Source: Pyrus communis (lineage: Eukaryota; Streptophyta; Magnoliopsida; Rosales; Rosaceae). From it: 64,000 bases of DNA. The stretch covers positions 1,564,872-1,628,871 of the forward strand of contig NC_084807.1 in the NCBI RefSeq assembly GCF_963583255.1, read 5' to 3'. The notes under the pieces were generated by a model. That model did not search any database and had not been told where the DNA came from. It saw only the letters and a program-made list of their open reading frames with translations. Both the position numbers and the translations under genes were made by a program. This document shows, in pieces, positions 33,291-44,982 of the stretch; the stretch's first letter is position 1, and each line of letters opens with the position of its first letter.

Positions 33291-34052
33291 GTTCACACGT
33301 TACAACGGATTTTAAAAGCGTATAAAACATGTAAAATCAATGTCCTATGTAAATGCTCTTATTATGCATTTATAATTCGTATAACCATATTAGGCATGTA
33401 TGAATAAAGGTTGAATTTGTAAATTTTGAAGAATATCTTTATATACAAAAGAAGAAAATGTACCCTCTTATAAATTCTGAAAATATACTAAAAGAAGAAA
33501 AAAAAAATGAAGGCAAAATTGCGTCATAACGATGTATAATGTACATTGATTTTGAAGTGGATTGCATACAATTGTTTAATTTTCTTAAATTCTTTAAAGC
33601 ATATTTAACCGATGAATAGATTATTCACAAAAATAATACAATTACATTTAGTGCCTAGTAATTTTCATAAAATGTCTATTCACATTTGCTCACAACTTGA
33701 GTGATGTCTAAAACAAATGATAGATGAGGTTATAGGTTATCACATTCACATTCACATTTCCTCACAACTTTAGTGTCATAATTCAGCATAAAACAAATTG
33801 TCTGCGCAAGTAAAAAAAAATAAAAAAAATGTTCAAACGAATCACAAATGTTAATCTGATTCTTCACAGCAAAAACATTTAGTTTACTCTAACAATCAGT
33901 AACCAATTCTTCTAAACCCTAAATCAATACTAAGCACGATTGGGACTATGGTCCTATGTCATATAATTAATTTCCTTTCAGTTGACAATTCATAGGTAAT
34001 TTAGGAGACATGTACATATTTTACATAGTGGAAGTCATTGTAAATGCATAAT

Positions 34053-34390
34053 AAGAGCATCTCCAATGGAGATGTCAAAGATAGATGTCGCACGTTAATT
34101 TGATAGCTGACGTGGAAATGTCGGATTTTTTTTTCCTCCAACCCATATATATTTTTCTTATAAATGAGCTTTATTTAAGACTGTAATAGGGAGTAAGGCT
34201 GAAATGGCTATAGGTTTCAATTCGTAGGACCTATTTTTTAAAAGAAATCAATTAAAATAAATTTTTAAGATCTATAATTGGTATATTAATGAGACTCACA
34301 CAATAAAATAATTAACAAATTTGACATATGAAAATTCATATGTTAATCCACATAGGATTGACATATCGGTTGGAGTTTACTTCTACTTTC
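34053..34390. mobile_element. Possible MITE starting AAGAGCATCTCCAATGGAG
   Basis: The left end has a terminal motif very common in plant MITEs. A weak inverted counterpart (CGGTTGGAGTTTAC) lies near 34375-34388. No clear target duplication was found, so this is tentative. Confidence 0.35.
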
Positions 34391-34919
34391 AAATTTGATT
34401 ACATGACATTTCACTTAGGATTTGTCATCTCCTTAGCTGATGTTTTAAGTGTAAAAGATTAAAAATTGTCAAATGCGTTTAGGTATTTTTTTTCCTTTGA
34501 GATACAAATAATTAAGATTAGCAGAAGAATGAAAATGTCCCTAATGGACCGCAATTCAGATACAATTTGATTTGAAGCACCCAAGCAATTCAAAAAACGC
34601 TTGAAAGATGAAATTCAAACATTGATATAATCTGCAACTCGTTCACATGAGTCACAGTATTTCGGGACTGGATTTTGGATTTTGGGTTGAAATTTGAGAG
34701 TTTTGGGCTTTGTTCTAAAATTTGGGCTTTTGAACTAAATTTTTGTCACCCAATTTCATATCGATTGAAATTTAAGCTTTTTACCTCATACCAATTGAAA
34801 TACCAATTTATTCATACCATCTAAAGTTCCAAAGTTCCAAACTACTTAATTTCATACTTCTATTTCTAATATAGTCTACTATAAATTCAACACTTATGCA
34901 ACTAAAATAAATAAATATA

Positions 34920-35095
34920 TATTCGTTTTGGGATTCCCAAACCATTGAATACGTAATCCCGATTCCAGTACCTAAAGGTTCGAGATCGATTCAGTATAGA
35001 GTCCCAAAAACTTCGGTATTATCAATTTGAGAATTTTTCGGTATTGGATCTGAATTATTTTTTGGTTTGGTTTCGAATTTTAGGTAAAAGTTCCA
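34920..35095. mobile_element. Decayed relative of the 28876-29619 hAT element
   Basis: Shares the block order GGGATTCCCAAACCATTGA, TAATCCCGATTCC, CAAAAACTTCGGTATTATC and TTTTTCGGTATTGGATC with the 3' half of that element. The TAGGGGTGG end is not preserved. Confidence 0.6.
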
Positions 35096-35639
35096 GTGAA
35101 AAAATAAAATAAAATAAAAAATGGGACTTTTCAGCATATGGTATATGCCAAAAGGACAGAATACAAATTGGACAGTCCCACGAGGCATTTTTCTTTTAGC
35201 CCCTTGTTCAATGGAGTCTCAACGCGTTGGCTCCCCATGTTCCTTCGAATAATGGTTCAACTCTTTCATTCAACCTTGATCATCACCACTACCATATCAC
35301 TCTTGCAGAGTTGTAGTAGTTGCAGGAAATTTCAGCTTGGGCTCATTCCTCAAGTCCGAGTCTCCGAGGAGAGTATCCGGAAAATGTATGAGCCAGTTAT
35401 ACACAGTGTTCCCCTATTCATATGTACGGAAGGCCTCATTCGTACATGATAGACCTCGCGTACATGTTTCGAGAGGAAGGTTATACACATGTAAAACCTC
35501 GTCCGAACAATATCCGCTGCCCTTATAATATCGTACCGTTGGAGAAAAAAGGGCTCCAATCATGGTTTTGGGGGTGGCCGGAGTTCACTTCTGCAAGGAG
35601 TGAGGGGACTCGAGGAGTTAATGGCAGTGTGATTATGCT

Positions 35640-38600
35640 TTACCTTGCAAACCGGCTGGGGACTCGAGGTGTGGGAACAACTACATCTCGACGAGATTTC
35701 ATCAAAGCGAGGCGATCCTTGATTGTGTTGTCAAACAATCTGTTGTCTGGATTCTCTGCATAGCAAACAAAGTAACTACCTACACAAGCATGTGGTAGTG
35801 CCATGGCTATCCTCGTCTGGAAAAAGCATATTAATAGAAATTGGTTAGGTTAAGGTGTTAATTAGGTATTTAAATAACTAATAAGCAACAAAGATTAAAG
35901 AATTAACAAGTTGATCACATCGTTCATATGCATAAAATGAATAATAGAGTAAGAAAAGTGACCAACCATAAGGTATCCAATGAAGAATGTAAGGAGGGAA
36001 ATGGTGGCTGTGAAACTTTGGTGCACTCTAGCGGTCCAAGCCGCCACAACTATGACACAGATAGAGCCGCTGCAGACGCCGGTTAGGAAGCAGATTGAGC
36101 TGGTAATGTCGGAATCAACAATTGGTTCCATTTCTTGCCGTTCAAAGAGCTCCCAGGTGTCTTGTGATGCCCTCACAAAACCTTTCCCATACACTGCTAT
36201 CTGCAGCAATTGGCCATATTGTGTTACTGAATTATTGATCAGCTGGCAAAACTAGTATACTTTGCTAGGCAAAATAAGGACTTGTTTGGAAGTATTTTCA
36301 AAATGGCTGAAAGCGTTTTTGGTAATGGTTTTTGGTACCAATCCTTAGCAAAAATGGAAGTGAATCTTGGAAAAGCACTTGAAGTACTTTCTGCAAGAAG
36401 CACTTGGCTGGTATGCAAACGGAATCACAAAGTCACTTGACAATGGCTTATAAACGTACCTGTATGAAGGCCCAGCCGTTGCCATATCTGAAGATGCACT
36501 CCATGACTTTGAGACAGCAATGTGCACAAGAAAACATGAACTCATCTTCTCCCTTGAGTAAATTTAAAGCCCGAGCAACAATTCTCAGTGCTTCAATTGC
36601 AGGTACAAAGAGTGAACCCAAACAAGCACTTCCAAGATTTTTACTCAAGGCTCTCTGGAAGCAAAATTGAGTATTGGATTGCATTCCTCTGAGATAATAA
36701 AGAGAAATTACCCTACTGACGGTCATATTTACAACGTTCCTCATTACTTCAGCTGTCCAAGCTAAGCTCAAGACCAATAAAATTATGATCAGTGGAGGAA
36801 AGTAGAAATTCAAGGCTCCAATCACAGCTAGAATCCACAGGGACATCCACAGAAATCCGACCCCAAGCATCCAATAAGTGGGTTGATTCAAATCGGGGAA
36901 CTTTGATACGGGTTCGAGCGATTTGATCAATATCTTGCTACAAAATCCTATCCGCTGTGTGATCCAACAAGCGTATAAGCCATTGCCTATCGCAAATGCA
37001 ATAAAGCAGAATGCAACGCCATCAGTGGGAGCCTTTTGGAAGCAAATTAGCAGAATTCCAGCAGACAGAGACATGACAAAAGTGGTCCATAGTATGAAAT
37101 GAATAAAAAACTTAGGCCATAGCCTGACTGCCTTTTGCCATGCAAATGCAAGAACAATGCTTAAAAGAGATGCAGCTTCGACTTGTGGTAGAAAAAACTT
37201 CAACACTCGTTTCTCGGCTCTTTTAACCTTGTTGTCTGATGCTTCTATCAGCCCTTGAACTCCCCTGAACAGAAGGAAACCGACTAGCCCAATGGCTGCA
37301 ACCATGTGCAGAAGAAACAGAAACAGAGATATCTTGTTGGTGTATTTTCTTGAATTCAGTGTTGTAAAAGATGGCTGGTCAAAAAATTGAGACAAAACCC
37401 ATTAAAATATCAGATTGATAACTCAAAATTCTCCCCAAAAAAATCATGCTCTACCAGATAAATGGCTGCCAAACTGATTAAAAATATTTAGGACCACAAG
37501 TTCTGCAATTAATCTTTTTATGTCACTAAATGGGATCGGCTGCATGAACCCTAAAACGCCACAGTGCTCGGTTTTGTGCCAAGTCTCAATCTCATTAAAC
37601 AAGTCCCAGAAAAATGGCTTTTATCATTTCCTTACCAAACTCATCAAAGATATTTAGGATAAAAATAACATATATGGCAAAATTTCAAGATTAAAAATGA
37701 GATATCTTTGTTTAATCTTTCTTAAACATCACTTAATTGACAAAGTCTTATACCACGAAATGGGTCAGCTATATGAACCTAGAACGTTACTGCGCTCGAT
37801 TTTGCTTCAAGTCTCAATCTCAATAAACAAGTCCCAGAAAAATGATCTGTATCATTTCCTTTCCAAACTAACCAAGGATATTTAGGGAACATATATCTAA
37901 ATCTCAATTTTTCAAGAATAAAAATGAGATATCTTTGTTTAATCTTTCTTAAGCATCACTTATCAGTTGGTATCCTAAGTTGTTTAAAAACTTTAATTTT
38001 GTTTTAATGAGGAAGATTAATTAAAAAAAAAGGAAAACTTACTTGTGGGTTTGGTGTCGAACGAGGCTCAGAATGCTGGGGAGTGTTGGTGTGAGAGGAT
38101 AACTGAGGAGGGGAAGGAGTAGCAGTAGCACCACCATGACCACCACCAACGCCTCTGATATTAGAGAACCGAGACGGCGGCGGCGGCGGAGTTGCAGCTC
38201 TGGTTTTGCTATTTATTACAATTCTCAAAGGGTTTGTTGGATTCAGCCTCTGCAGCATTGACACATGAACATCTCCTTCTTTCTCGTCCTGATTAATATT
38301 ATTATTTCCATGATTAATATTAATATTAATATTTCTCTCAGCTGCCACCGCCTGTTCTTCAAAACCCACCTCCCCTTTCTCAACATCTCTCACATCCTCC
38401 TCCTCCTCCTCCTCCTCCTCCTTCCTCCCATAGTCCTCTCTCTCCTCAAGCTCCTCTCTTTCTCTCTCCTCCACCTACATGCCACAGCAAAGTTCGGACC
38501 TTTTGGCATTAATTGAAATGTACACAGAGCTAATAATAAACAAAAAAATAAAAAATAAAAAAATAAAAAAATAAAAAAAAAATTAAACAACAGAAAAGAA

Positions 38601-38641
38601 ATGAGAAAGATGGGTTGCTTTACAGGCTCTGCGGCACCCAT
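35640..38641 (-). CDS. Choline-transporter-like (CTL/PNS1 family) membrane protein
   Basis: Five exons on the minus strand, all in phase: 38641-38624 (MGAAEP), 38474-38043, 37374-36460, 36200-35967 and 35816-35640 with TAA, giving about 591 residues. Junctions are GT-AG, for example donors GTAAAG and GTAAGT and acceptors GCATGTAG and TTGCTGCAG. The N-terminus is a long charged/Pro-rich cytosolic tail with a poly-Glu run from (GAG/GAA)n. Then come about ten hydrophobic segments (for example ISLFLFLLHMVAAIGLVGFL and MLGVGFLWMSLWILAVIGAL) and the family C-terminus CYAENPDNRLFD, IKDRL and VVVPTPRVP. Pfam choline_transpo proteins move choline or related solutes or influence trafficking at plasma and endomembranes; the plant substrate is uncertain. 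No lesion is seen. Introns carry LINE-tail and MITE fragments. Confidence 0.92.
36262..36410. repeat. Repeat fragment in an intron of the choline-transporter-like gene
   Basis: GGACTTGTTTGGAAGTATTT, CTGAAAGCGTTTTTGG and AAAAGCACTTGAAGTACTT resemble a common Rosaceae intronic MITE. 46071-46215 contains a related GTTTGG/AAGCGCTTT-rich fragment. Confidence 0.45.
37440..37970. repeat. LINE (RTE-type) 3'-end fragments, two adjacent copies
   Basis: TCACTAAATGGGATCGGCTGC at about 37519 and ACCACGAAATGGGTCAGCTAT at about 37752 are degenerate forms of a plant RTE-LINE 3' motif. Each is followed by CAAGTCTCAATCTCA and then ATCATTTCCTT, CAAACT and GGATATTTAGG. They lie in an intron of the choline-transporter-like gene. 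A clearer copy occurs at 59014-59085. Confidence 0.5.
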
Positions 38642-39430
38642 GCCGGCGGTATGACGTGACACCGGTGTCAGCGGCGGTGTTGTTGTCTGGAATGTTTCGT
38701 GTTTTGTAAGTAGTTGTGTATTTATCTCTCCGAAATCTATCCATCCATGGTTGTGGTGGTGCTGTTACTGGTGCCGGTGGATGCTGACTCTTCTCTCCTA
38801 TTTTTCACAAACGTAAATGCTTACCTCAGAGGATCTGACTGTGTGGGACCCGCCCAGTCGTAGCATAGATATGGCTAACGTGCTCCAGTGGCGCGTGTGT
38901 GACTTTGACCAATGAGAGAGGGCCTGGTGGGTTCATGTCAGATTGAGGTTGAAGCACGTTTAAAATAGAGTTTTTTCTGCGGTTGGTGTCTGGGAGTGAT
39001 TGTGAAATAAAAGCAGCGTCTACTGGTAAATGATCAATGTTTTCATTAACGTTTGAAATATGTGCTTTTTTTAAAAGTGCTTATGGAAAACTGGTAACTT
39101 CTATGTGAAAGATGGTTACAAACACGGAAATTTCTTCAATACTATTTATCAATCAATGAATCATATGGGAAGAAAGTACAAACATTAATAAAGAAATATT
39201 TCTAACAAAAAATATGAAAATTTTAAATAGTTATAAAAAATATAATTTAATAATAAAACACTTGTAACATTAAATGATATGCAGCATTAACCTTATAAAC
39301 TTTTTTAGTTGCAAAAACAATTTCGAGCCGTACAGACACAATTGTTTCAAATTGCATATATACTTATAAATGAAATCAACATTAACTTATTCTGAAATAT
39401 AAAACTATTTATTGACCTAAATTAAATTTA
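38642..39430. other. Promoter side of the choline-transporter-like gene; no other gene
   Basis: 38642-38800 is GC-richer and probably contains the 5' UTR. The rest is AT-rich intergenic up to the MITE at 39431. Confidence 0.45.
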
Positions 39431-39579
39431 GGGGTGTGATATTCACACACCTCATTTTACTTTTTACACACCTTTCTAATTTTCTGTCGTCGGATCAGAT
39501 GAATCGAAGAAAATCAACGGATAAAAATTAACAAGGGGTGTGTAAGAAGTAAAATGGAGTGTGTAGATAGCACACCCCC
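39431..39579. mobile_element. 149-bp MITE, hAT-type, copy 2
   Basis: Same family as 2691-2837: GGGGTGTGATATTCACACAC at the left and GTGTGTAGATAGCACACCCC at the right, with TAAATTTA outside both ends (39423-39430 and 39580-39587). The shared core is GTCGGATCAGATGAATCGAA. Confidence 0.8.
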
Positions 39580-39642
39580 TAAATTTATTACCATTTCTAA
39601 GGTAAATGATAAACTCACATTTTTGTTCCCCTTACACGGCCA

Positions 39643-41394
39643 TGATAGGATTAAAAGCACACCACAAAGTAGCACACAAATGTCCTATTAATTTTCCTTA
39701 TTAACAATAAGATTTGTCAATTGTAGCATATGAAAATAAGGGTCTTTCCCGCATAAGATTGTTTTATCTAACTACTTAAAATGTCACAAAAACTGGGCTA
39801 TTGTCCCTACTGACCAGCCACCGAAAAATAATTATTAGACAGACTTACACTTATCTAAAGTGTACAAAATTTTATATGCAGATACTAGACACATAGAGCT
39901 ACACTCACACAAATTTTTGGGATTTTTGGAGTTGATTTGATATTTAAATTAAATCGAACAAAAACAGGACAAAAACAGATTTTTAAGTAATTCACAAATT
40001 AAGAAAAAACGAGTCAGGAGAATTGCTATCCACCACCAAATAATCATGCAAACATGTTATGTTTCATTCAAATTCCTTTCATTTTTGGATGAAGATGCTC
40101 AAGTTGGCTCAATGTTAGAACTCAACCTATTACTCTTTGTTATGTAGTATGTTAAGAGAATGACGTTTTCAACTTAACTTAGTCCCTATCATGCAATCTC
40201 GAATGGTGTGTTCATAGATTTAATAAGTAGAAATCATTAACAACGAAAAGAGTTTGAGTCATCACAAGGCATCGTAAGTACTAGCGTTGTCTTACTAATC
40301 CTAGAAATTGGTTCACATATTAATCACAATTAACAAGTACTACTCTAGAACATGTGTAGGTCCTCATTTGACAAGGGCAGGCACACACATATTCATAGCA
40401 TTAAAATCCTAGATATGCTTACTAAGTATGCATCCGTAGAAAACACATAAAGAATTCATCAATGAGACAAGTAGTGAACCAATTTTCATCGATTCATAAA
40501 AGTAATTCAAACGAAATGTCATAACAAACTTGCAATCATATTTGGGGCTTCAAAACAGCCCCTAACTACTAAAAATTAGTTACACATAATTCTCAAATTA
40601 AACCAAAAGAAAGACATGAGTTTGAGAAGATAAAACCGAAAGAAGAGAATGCCAAGATTTCTTCCTTCCTTTCCTTCCTTCCCCAACGCAGCAGCCTTGC
40701 CTTTTTTCCTTGCTTTCCTTCCTTTTTTTCTATCTTTTTTTCCACCTTTTTTCCCTCTTTGCTGCTGCAACCTGTAGCCTTTTTCTTCTTTTCTGCTGCC
40801 ACAGTTTTTTCTCCATAACTCACCCCACTAACAGTTATTTAGTGATGACAATAAGTGAGAGGAAATGCTAAAACAATTGTAACTCTTTGGGCAGCCTTTA
40901 TGTCCATTACTCTCACTTAATTTTCCATTTCCTCTAATATTTGAATAGGTGTTAGCTGGCTTGTTCTTGGCTGCATTAGTTTTGGCTGTTAGTTTTATGG
41001 GATTTATTGCTTTCAATGCTTTCTTGTCAGTTACAAACTGCTCAACCTCTTGGGAACCTTTCAAAGTTAAAACGCCCATAACTTTTTCTACAAAAATGAT
41101 ATTAACAATCCACGAAATGCTCCAACAAATAGACATCTGTAGCTTTCCAAGCATATAAGGCTCATTCTCTAATTCATTCTGAGCTGTCCGCAACTTGCTT
41201 CCAAAGTCAGCTGACGTGCACATGCAGTTTTGACGAATTTGTTACTTAAAATTCCACTTGTGCTATTTTTCTTTTCTTTACTTGACAAATCCTACAAAAC
41301 ACAAAAACAAAGTAAATAGCTAAAAATTATAAGGAACTAACTAAGAAAAAACAAGTGAATTTGATGTAAAATATATATAGATATGAGCTTATCA
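39643..41394 (-). mobile_element. Solo LTR, 1.75 kb (probable Ty3-gypsy)
   Basis: On the minus strand it begins TGATAAGCTCATATC, a known style of plant LTR start, and ends CCTATCA. The pentamer GGCCA is exactly repeated outside (39638-39642 and 41395-41399). No primer site or polyprotein is present. Open frames inside (40828-41223, 40593-40823) show no retroelement domain and are probably chance frames in the LTR. The alternative is an unclassified TRIM/LARD remnant. Confidence 0.6.
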
Positions 41395-41399
41395 GGCCA

Positions 41400-42895
41400 C
41401 TACAAGCCCAAGTTTAATATTGTTTTTTATTTTCATTTAATTTATTCAATTTGTTGGCTAAAAATAAAAATTAGTATTTGAGACAGTAGAGAGGGTGTGT
41501 GAAGATATGCTGTTTATTTTCAAACAACCCTCAATGCATAGAGAAACTTTCTTGAAACACCACCAATAATATAGATAAGTGTCATCAGTTGTATGAGAAA
41601 ATTCATTCTCATCTTCAAATGAGTTGTCAAATTTTAAACATAAAATTCAAATTCTGCAGATTATGTGGTACTTTGACATTTTTAAAGTTGTATTCTCCAC
41701 TCGATATGTCAAATTAAATTATTATTTTATTATATTATTTTCTTTTCAAAATTTCTGATTTATGTTTTAAAAGTTACAATTATACATAGCTCATAATAAA
41801 AATTCTTAACAAGATATGTGTGCTGAAGCTGCAAATAAGAAGAAGCTACAGGATGCGTGTTGCCGGCTTGTCAATCAAATACGAAGAAGCTGCAATGTGT
41901 GTTGAAGCTGCAATTCGATACATCTGCAAACTCATTGGCCATTTAAATTAATATAAATTCAGTCTAAATAAAAGCAAACATGAAACTTCATAAACCCATT
42001 AATTAATCAATAAAATGCATTAAATAATTAATTAAAAAAATTTGAAGCTGCTGTCAATTTTGTCAACAAGGGTGACATATGTCAATTCATGTCATGCCAC
42101 ATCAGATTTAGATTTTCAGTTAGAAAATATTGTTGCTGTCTTGTTTAGTGCTAAGTTGGACATTTTGACATCTTTTTTTAAAATAGTTGAAGAATTTAGA
42201 CTAACGGAAGTTTGAATTTTGTGGTTGCGGAATTATTGGACAGATGAGATGAAATTATAAAAATGAGTAATGGTTTCATAAGAAGCAAAGCATTGACTTT
42301 TGTGTGAGAAAAGGAGAAAGAGACGTATGCAAAAAGGGAACAAAAACCTACCTTATCGTATGCTTGTGTTTTTGTTACATGAAATTTCATGAATTGCTTA
42401 CGTTTACCAATTGGGAACAAACAAGCAAACAAAGTATACATTTAGTCCTCAAATTAAATTAGGTCATCATGATTTATGACCATTACCAATAAAGTTGTGT
42501 TCAACATTTAGGAAAAAAATGAAACCGCTGAAGTGGTGTTCGCTCATTGGTGGCTCAAGTGTGTTAACACGAGGTTTATTTATATTTCGGTCAAATTGGA
42601 TTAATTATGATTAAACTCTTATAGTGAAAGACGGTTAGGAATTTTAACTCAAAAATGTAATTTCTATTAAAAGTCTGTTAGAAATAAGGGTAGTATTGTA
42701 TTTTTTGGCCCCAACTAGCATAAAAAACAAATAAAAATAAAAAATATTTAATTTTACAAATATAGAAAGAAAAAAAATTACCAATTCAAAGCTCACAACC
42801 GCCATAACCTCCTCATTCACGCCCAAATTCCCCATATCCCAAAAGTCTCAATCTTCTTATCGCTTTGATTAGTGATTTCTTAATAGCAATATGAG
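41400..42895. other. Intergenic, no gene seen
   Basis: AT-rich; only short frames without recognisable motifs. Confidence 0.5.
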
Positions 42896-42904
42896 TAGTT
42901 CAAG

Positions 42905-43101
42905 GAGTGAGGATCCTCGCCGGATCCTCTTTGTGAGAATCTCAAGGATTCTCCAATCACATCTGTTTATCGTACATCATGCAGTTAGTTTTCATTAAGT
43001 ACTATTTATATTCAATTTTAAATAAAAGAATTTACAATAATTTTTTATCACACGATGTACGATGAGCGGATGTGATTTGAGGATTCCCGAGATCCTCACT
43101 C
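42905..43101. mobile_element. 197-bp MITE, Mutator-type (9-bp TSD)
   Basis: The ends GAGTGAGGATC and GATCCTCACTC are inverted. TAGTTCAAG is duplicated outside (42896-42904 and 43102-43110). The interior is largely palindromic (CACATCTGTTTATCGTACATC opposite GATGTACGATGAGCGGATGTG). Diverged relatives: 47005-47140 and 53485-53671. Confidence 0.88.
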
Positions 43102-43110
43102 TAGTTCAAG

Positions 43111-44982
43111 CGATGGTTTATTGGTCCTTAATCTTAAAAAAATGTGGTTAGCTCGCCGGTTCATATCTAAAAGCAACGAGACACACAAGAACAAAGAGAG
43201 GAGAGGAAAATGTTGAGAAAAGCGACAACGACGATGAATGGTCGGACCCATCACCAAAGTTCACGTTGTTGATCAATGAAGATGTTGGGGTGTAGATTGT
43301 GTAGTTTATCAGCAATAGCCATACTATTATAACGGTAATATTTGGGAGATTAAATTTAAAAACAAAATTTTGAAAATTAAATAACTAAAAATTGATAATT
43401 GGTTTATTACTTAAGCGTGATAAATATATTCATTCATATTAATGACACATTATTTAATTTAGAATTTTTGTCTCTATATTTAATCTTTTTAAGAGTATTC
43501 CCCCGTATAATAATTTAAGACGAAATACTGAAAAGGTGCACTCTTTAATATATTTCATCTTATTAGTGAAGACTCAAAAATATTATTGTTCTTTACTGCG
43601 CGCATCACTGATTTTCCGATGCAAGTCGAGCAAAATCTCCAAAGTTCTACATGCCACCCTGTTGACCTGCAGCAAAAGTTGAAGTTGAAAAGTAAATATT
43701 GCAAACAGTCAAGGCGAAATTGGAGAACTACTTGGACCAGAAACTCCACATGGATGTGACAGACCATCTGGCGGGCCCCCTCTTCGGGTGAGAAGATGTA
43801 AACGTGTTGAGGTTAGTGGGCCTGGGCCATCAGATGGATGACTCAGATACACCTCAACGTCTGTATTGAAGGACAGAAAATGACAAGTATTACACAGTAG
43901 AGATAGACAGCACCACTTTTTTTTTTTTTAATTATTATTTAATATACGATATTGTCTACACTGAAGGAAATGAATATGCCTAATTTCATAATGTGCTAGA
44001 AATAATGTAATTCAAATTCGCCTTTAGCGAGATTCGAACCTAAAATTTCTCACTTGCTAGTGAAGAAGAATACCACTAGATCGTAGTACTAACTTCTAAG
44101 TAGCAAGGAGCACCAATATTAGAATAAACGTTTTTTTTACTCATAAATAAAAGATTTCAGATTCAATTTACATGAATAACAATGACATATTATATTTTTG
44201 TGATGTTTAATATCTAGTTTGTGACTAGCCCGTTGTGTGGTCTAGGCCAAATATCCCTACATTAGAGTAGAACATCGTTGTATTAAAAAAAATATCAAAA
44301 AGTGAAAGATTCATGGTTTGACTCAAATTAATGACGATTTCAATAAATTATAATCTTTTTGTTAAATTTGATACCCAAGTATGACCAACTCTTTTTGTGG
44401 CTTAGCCGAATCCTCCTCTTTCTAAAGTCCTAGGGTATAAGACCCCATTTGATTTCACCATAATATAGCTTTAGCCCAATCCTCCTCCTCCTAGAGTCCT
44501 AGGGTATAAGACCCGTATGGTGAATCCTAGGGTATAATACCTATTTGATTTCACCATAATATAGTAGCGACATTAGTAGTGCTATGATGAAATCATACTA
44601 AATGGGCCTTAATAGTATGCAAAAGAAAAAACTGCAAAATCCAATCCAATTTATCCCAATTTATCGTAGTCGATAAGTTAACATGTTGACTACCAATTAT
44701 CAACCCAATGGGTTTATTTGTCACATTCTCAAATGTTTCACGGCATTATATTAGATGAAACAATATGTTGTACTGGAAATGACACAAACAAGTCACAATT
44801 ACCATCCCAAAACTTTGAAGCCTAATCAAATGATACAAACTACATAACGAGTTGGAGCGGCACACGAAATCTAACACGACCACAACATAAACACCACAAA
44901 ATTTTCAACCACAGTTTGTTTCAAGTGTTTCCTGACAACCTATCACTCTCCGCATCCAAAGTTCCGCAAGCTTTGGAAACTA
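43111..44982. other. Intergenic; SINE, short direct repeats, one exon-like block
   Basis: 43590-43665 (minus) has a TTTTGCTGCAG acceptor followed by an open block VNRVACRTLEILLDLHRKIS ending in a stop. This could be a terminal exon of an unrecognised gene or gene fragment. 44395-44560 holds repeated CCTAGGGTATAAGACC and TTTGATTTCACCATAATATAG blocks. The rest is AT-rich. Confidence 0.4.
43916..44108 (-). mobile_element. Au-type SINE
   Basis: On the minus strand there is a tRNA-like head with B-box GGTTCGAATCTCG, then AAAGGCGAATTTGAATTACA, TAGTGTAGAC-like sequence (CAGTGTAGACAATATCGT) and a poly-A tail. AGCACCA at 43909-43915 and 44109-44115 is the target duplication. This matches the plant Au SINE layout. 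Confidence 0.85.

Larger units (their letters stand above)
31780..35639. other. Intergenic between the CNL and the choline-transporter-like gene
   Basis: 31780-31930 is the CNL leader and promoter region. 31905-32105 holds two copies of a ~100-bp direct repeat. There are an Au-type SINE (32583-32746), a dispersed duplicate (33058-33290), a possible MITE (34053-34390) and a decayed hAT copy (34920-35095). Otherwise it is AT-rich with no supportable gene. About 35140-35639 is probably 3' flank of the choline-transporter-like gene; its short frames are not genes. Confidence 0.5.

Noticed and set aside
38390..38662. 90-codon minus-strand open frame over the start of the choline-transporter-like gene
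   Set aside because: Only its MGAAEP part is used as exon 1; the remainder is intron sequence.
40828..41223. 131-codon minus-strand open frame
   Set aside because: Lies wholly inside the candidate solo LTR and shows no retroelement or host domain.
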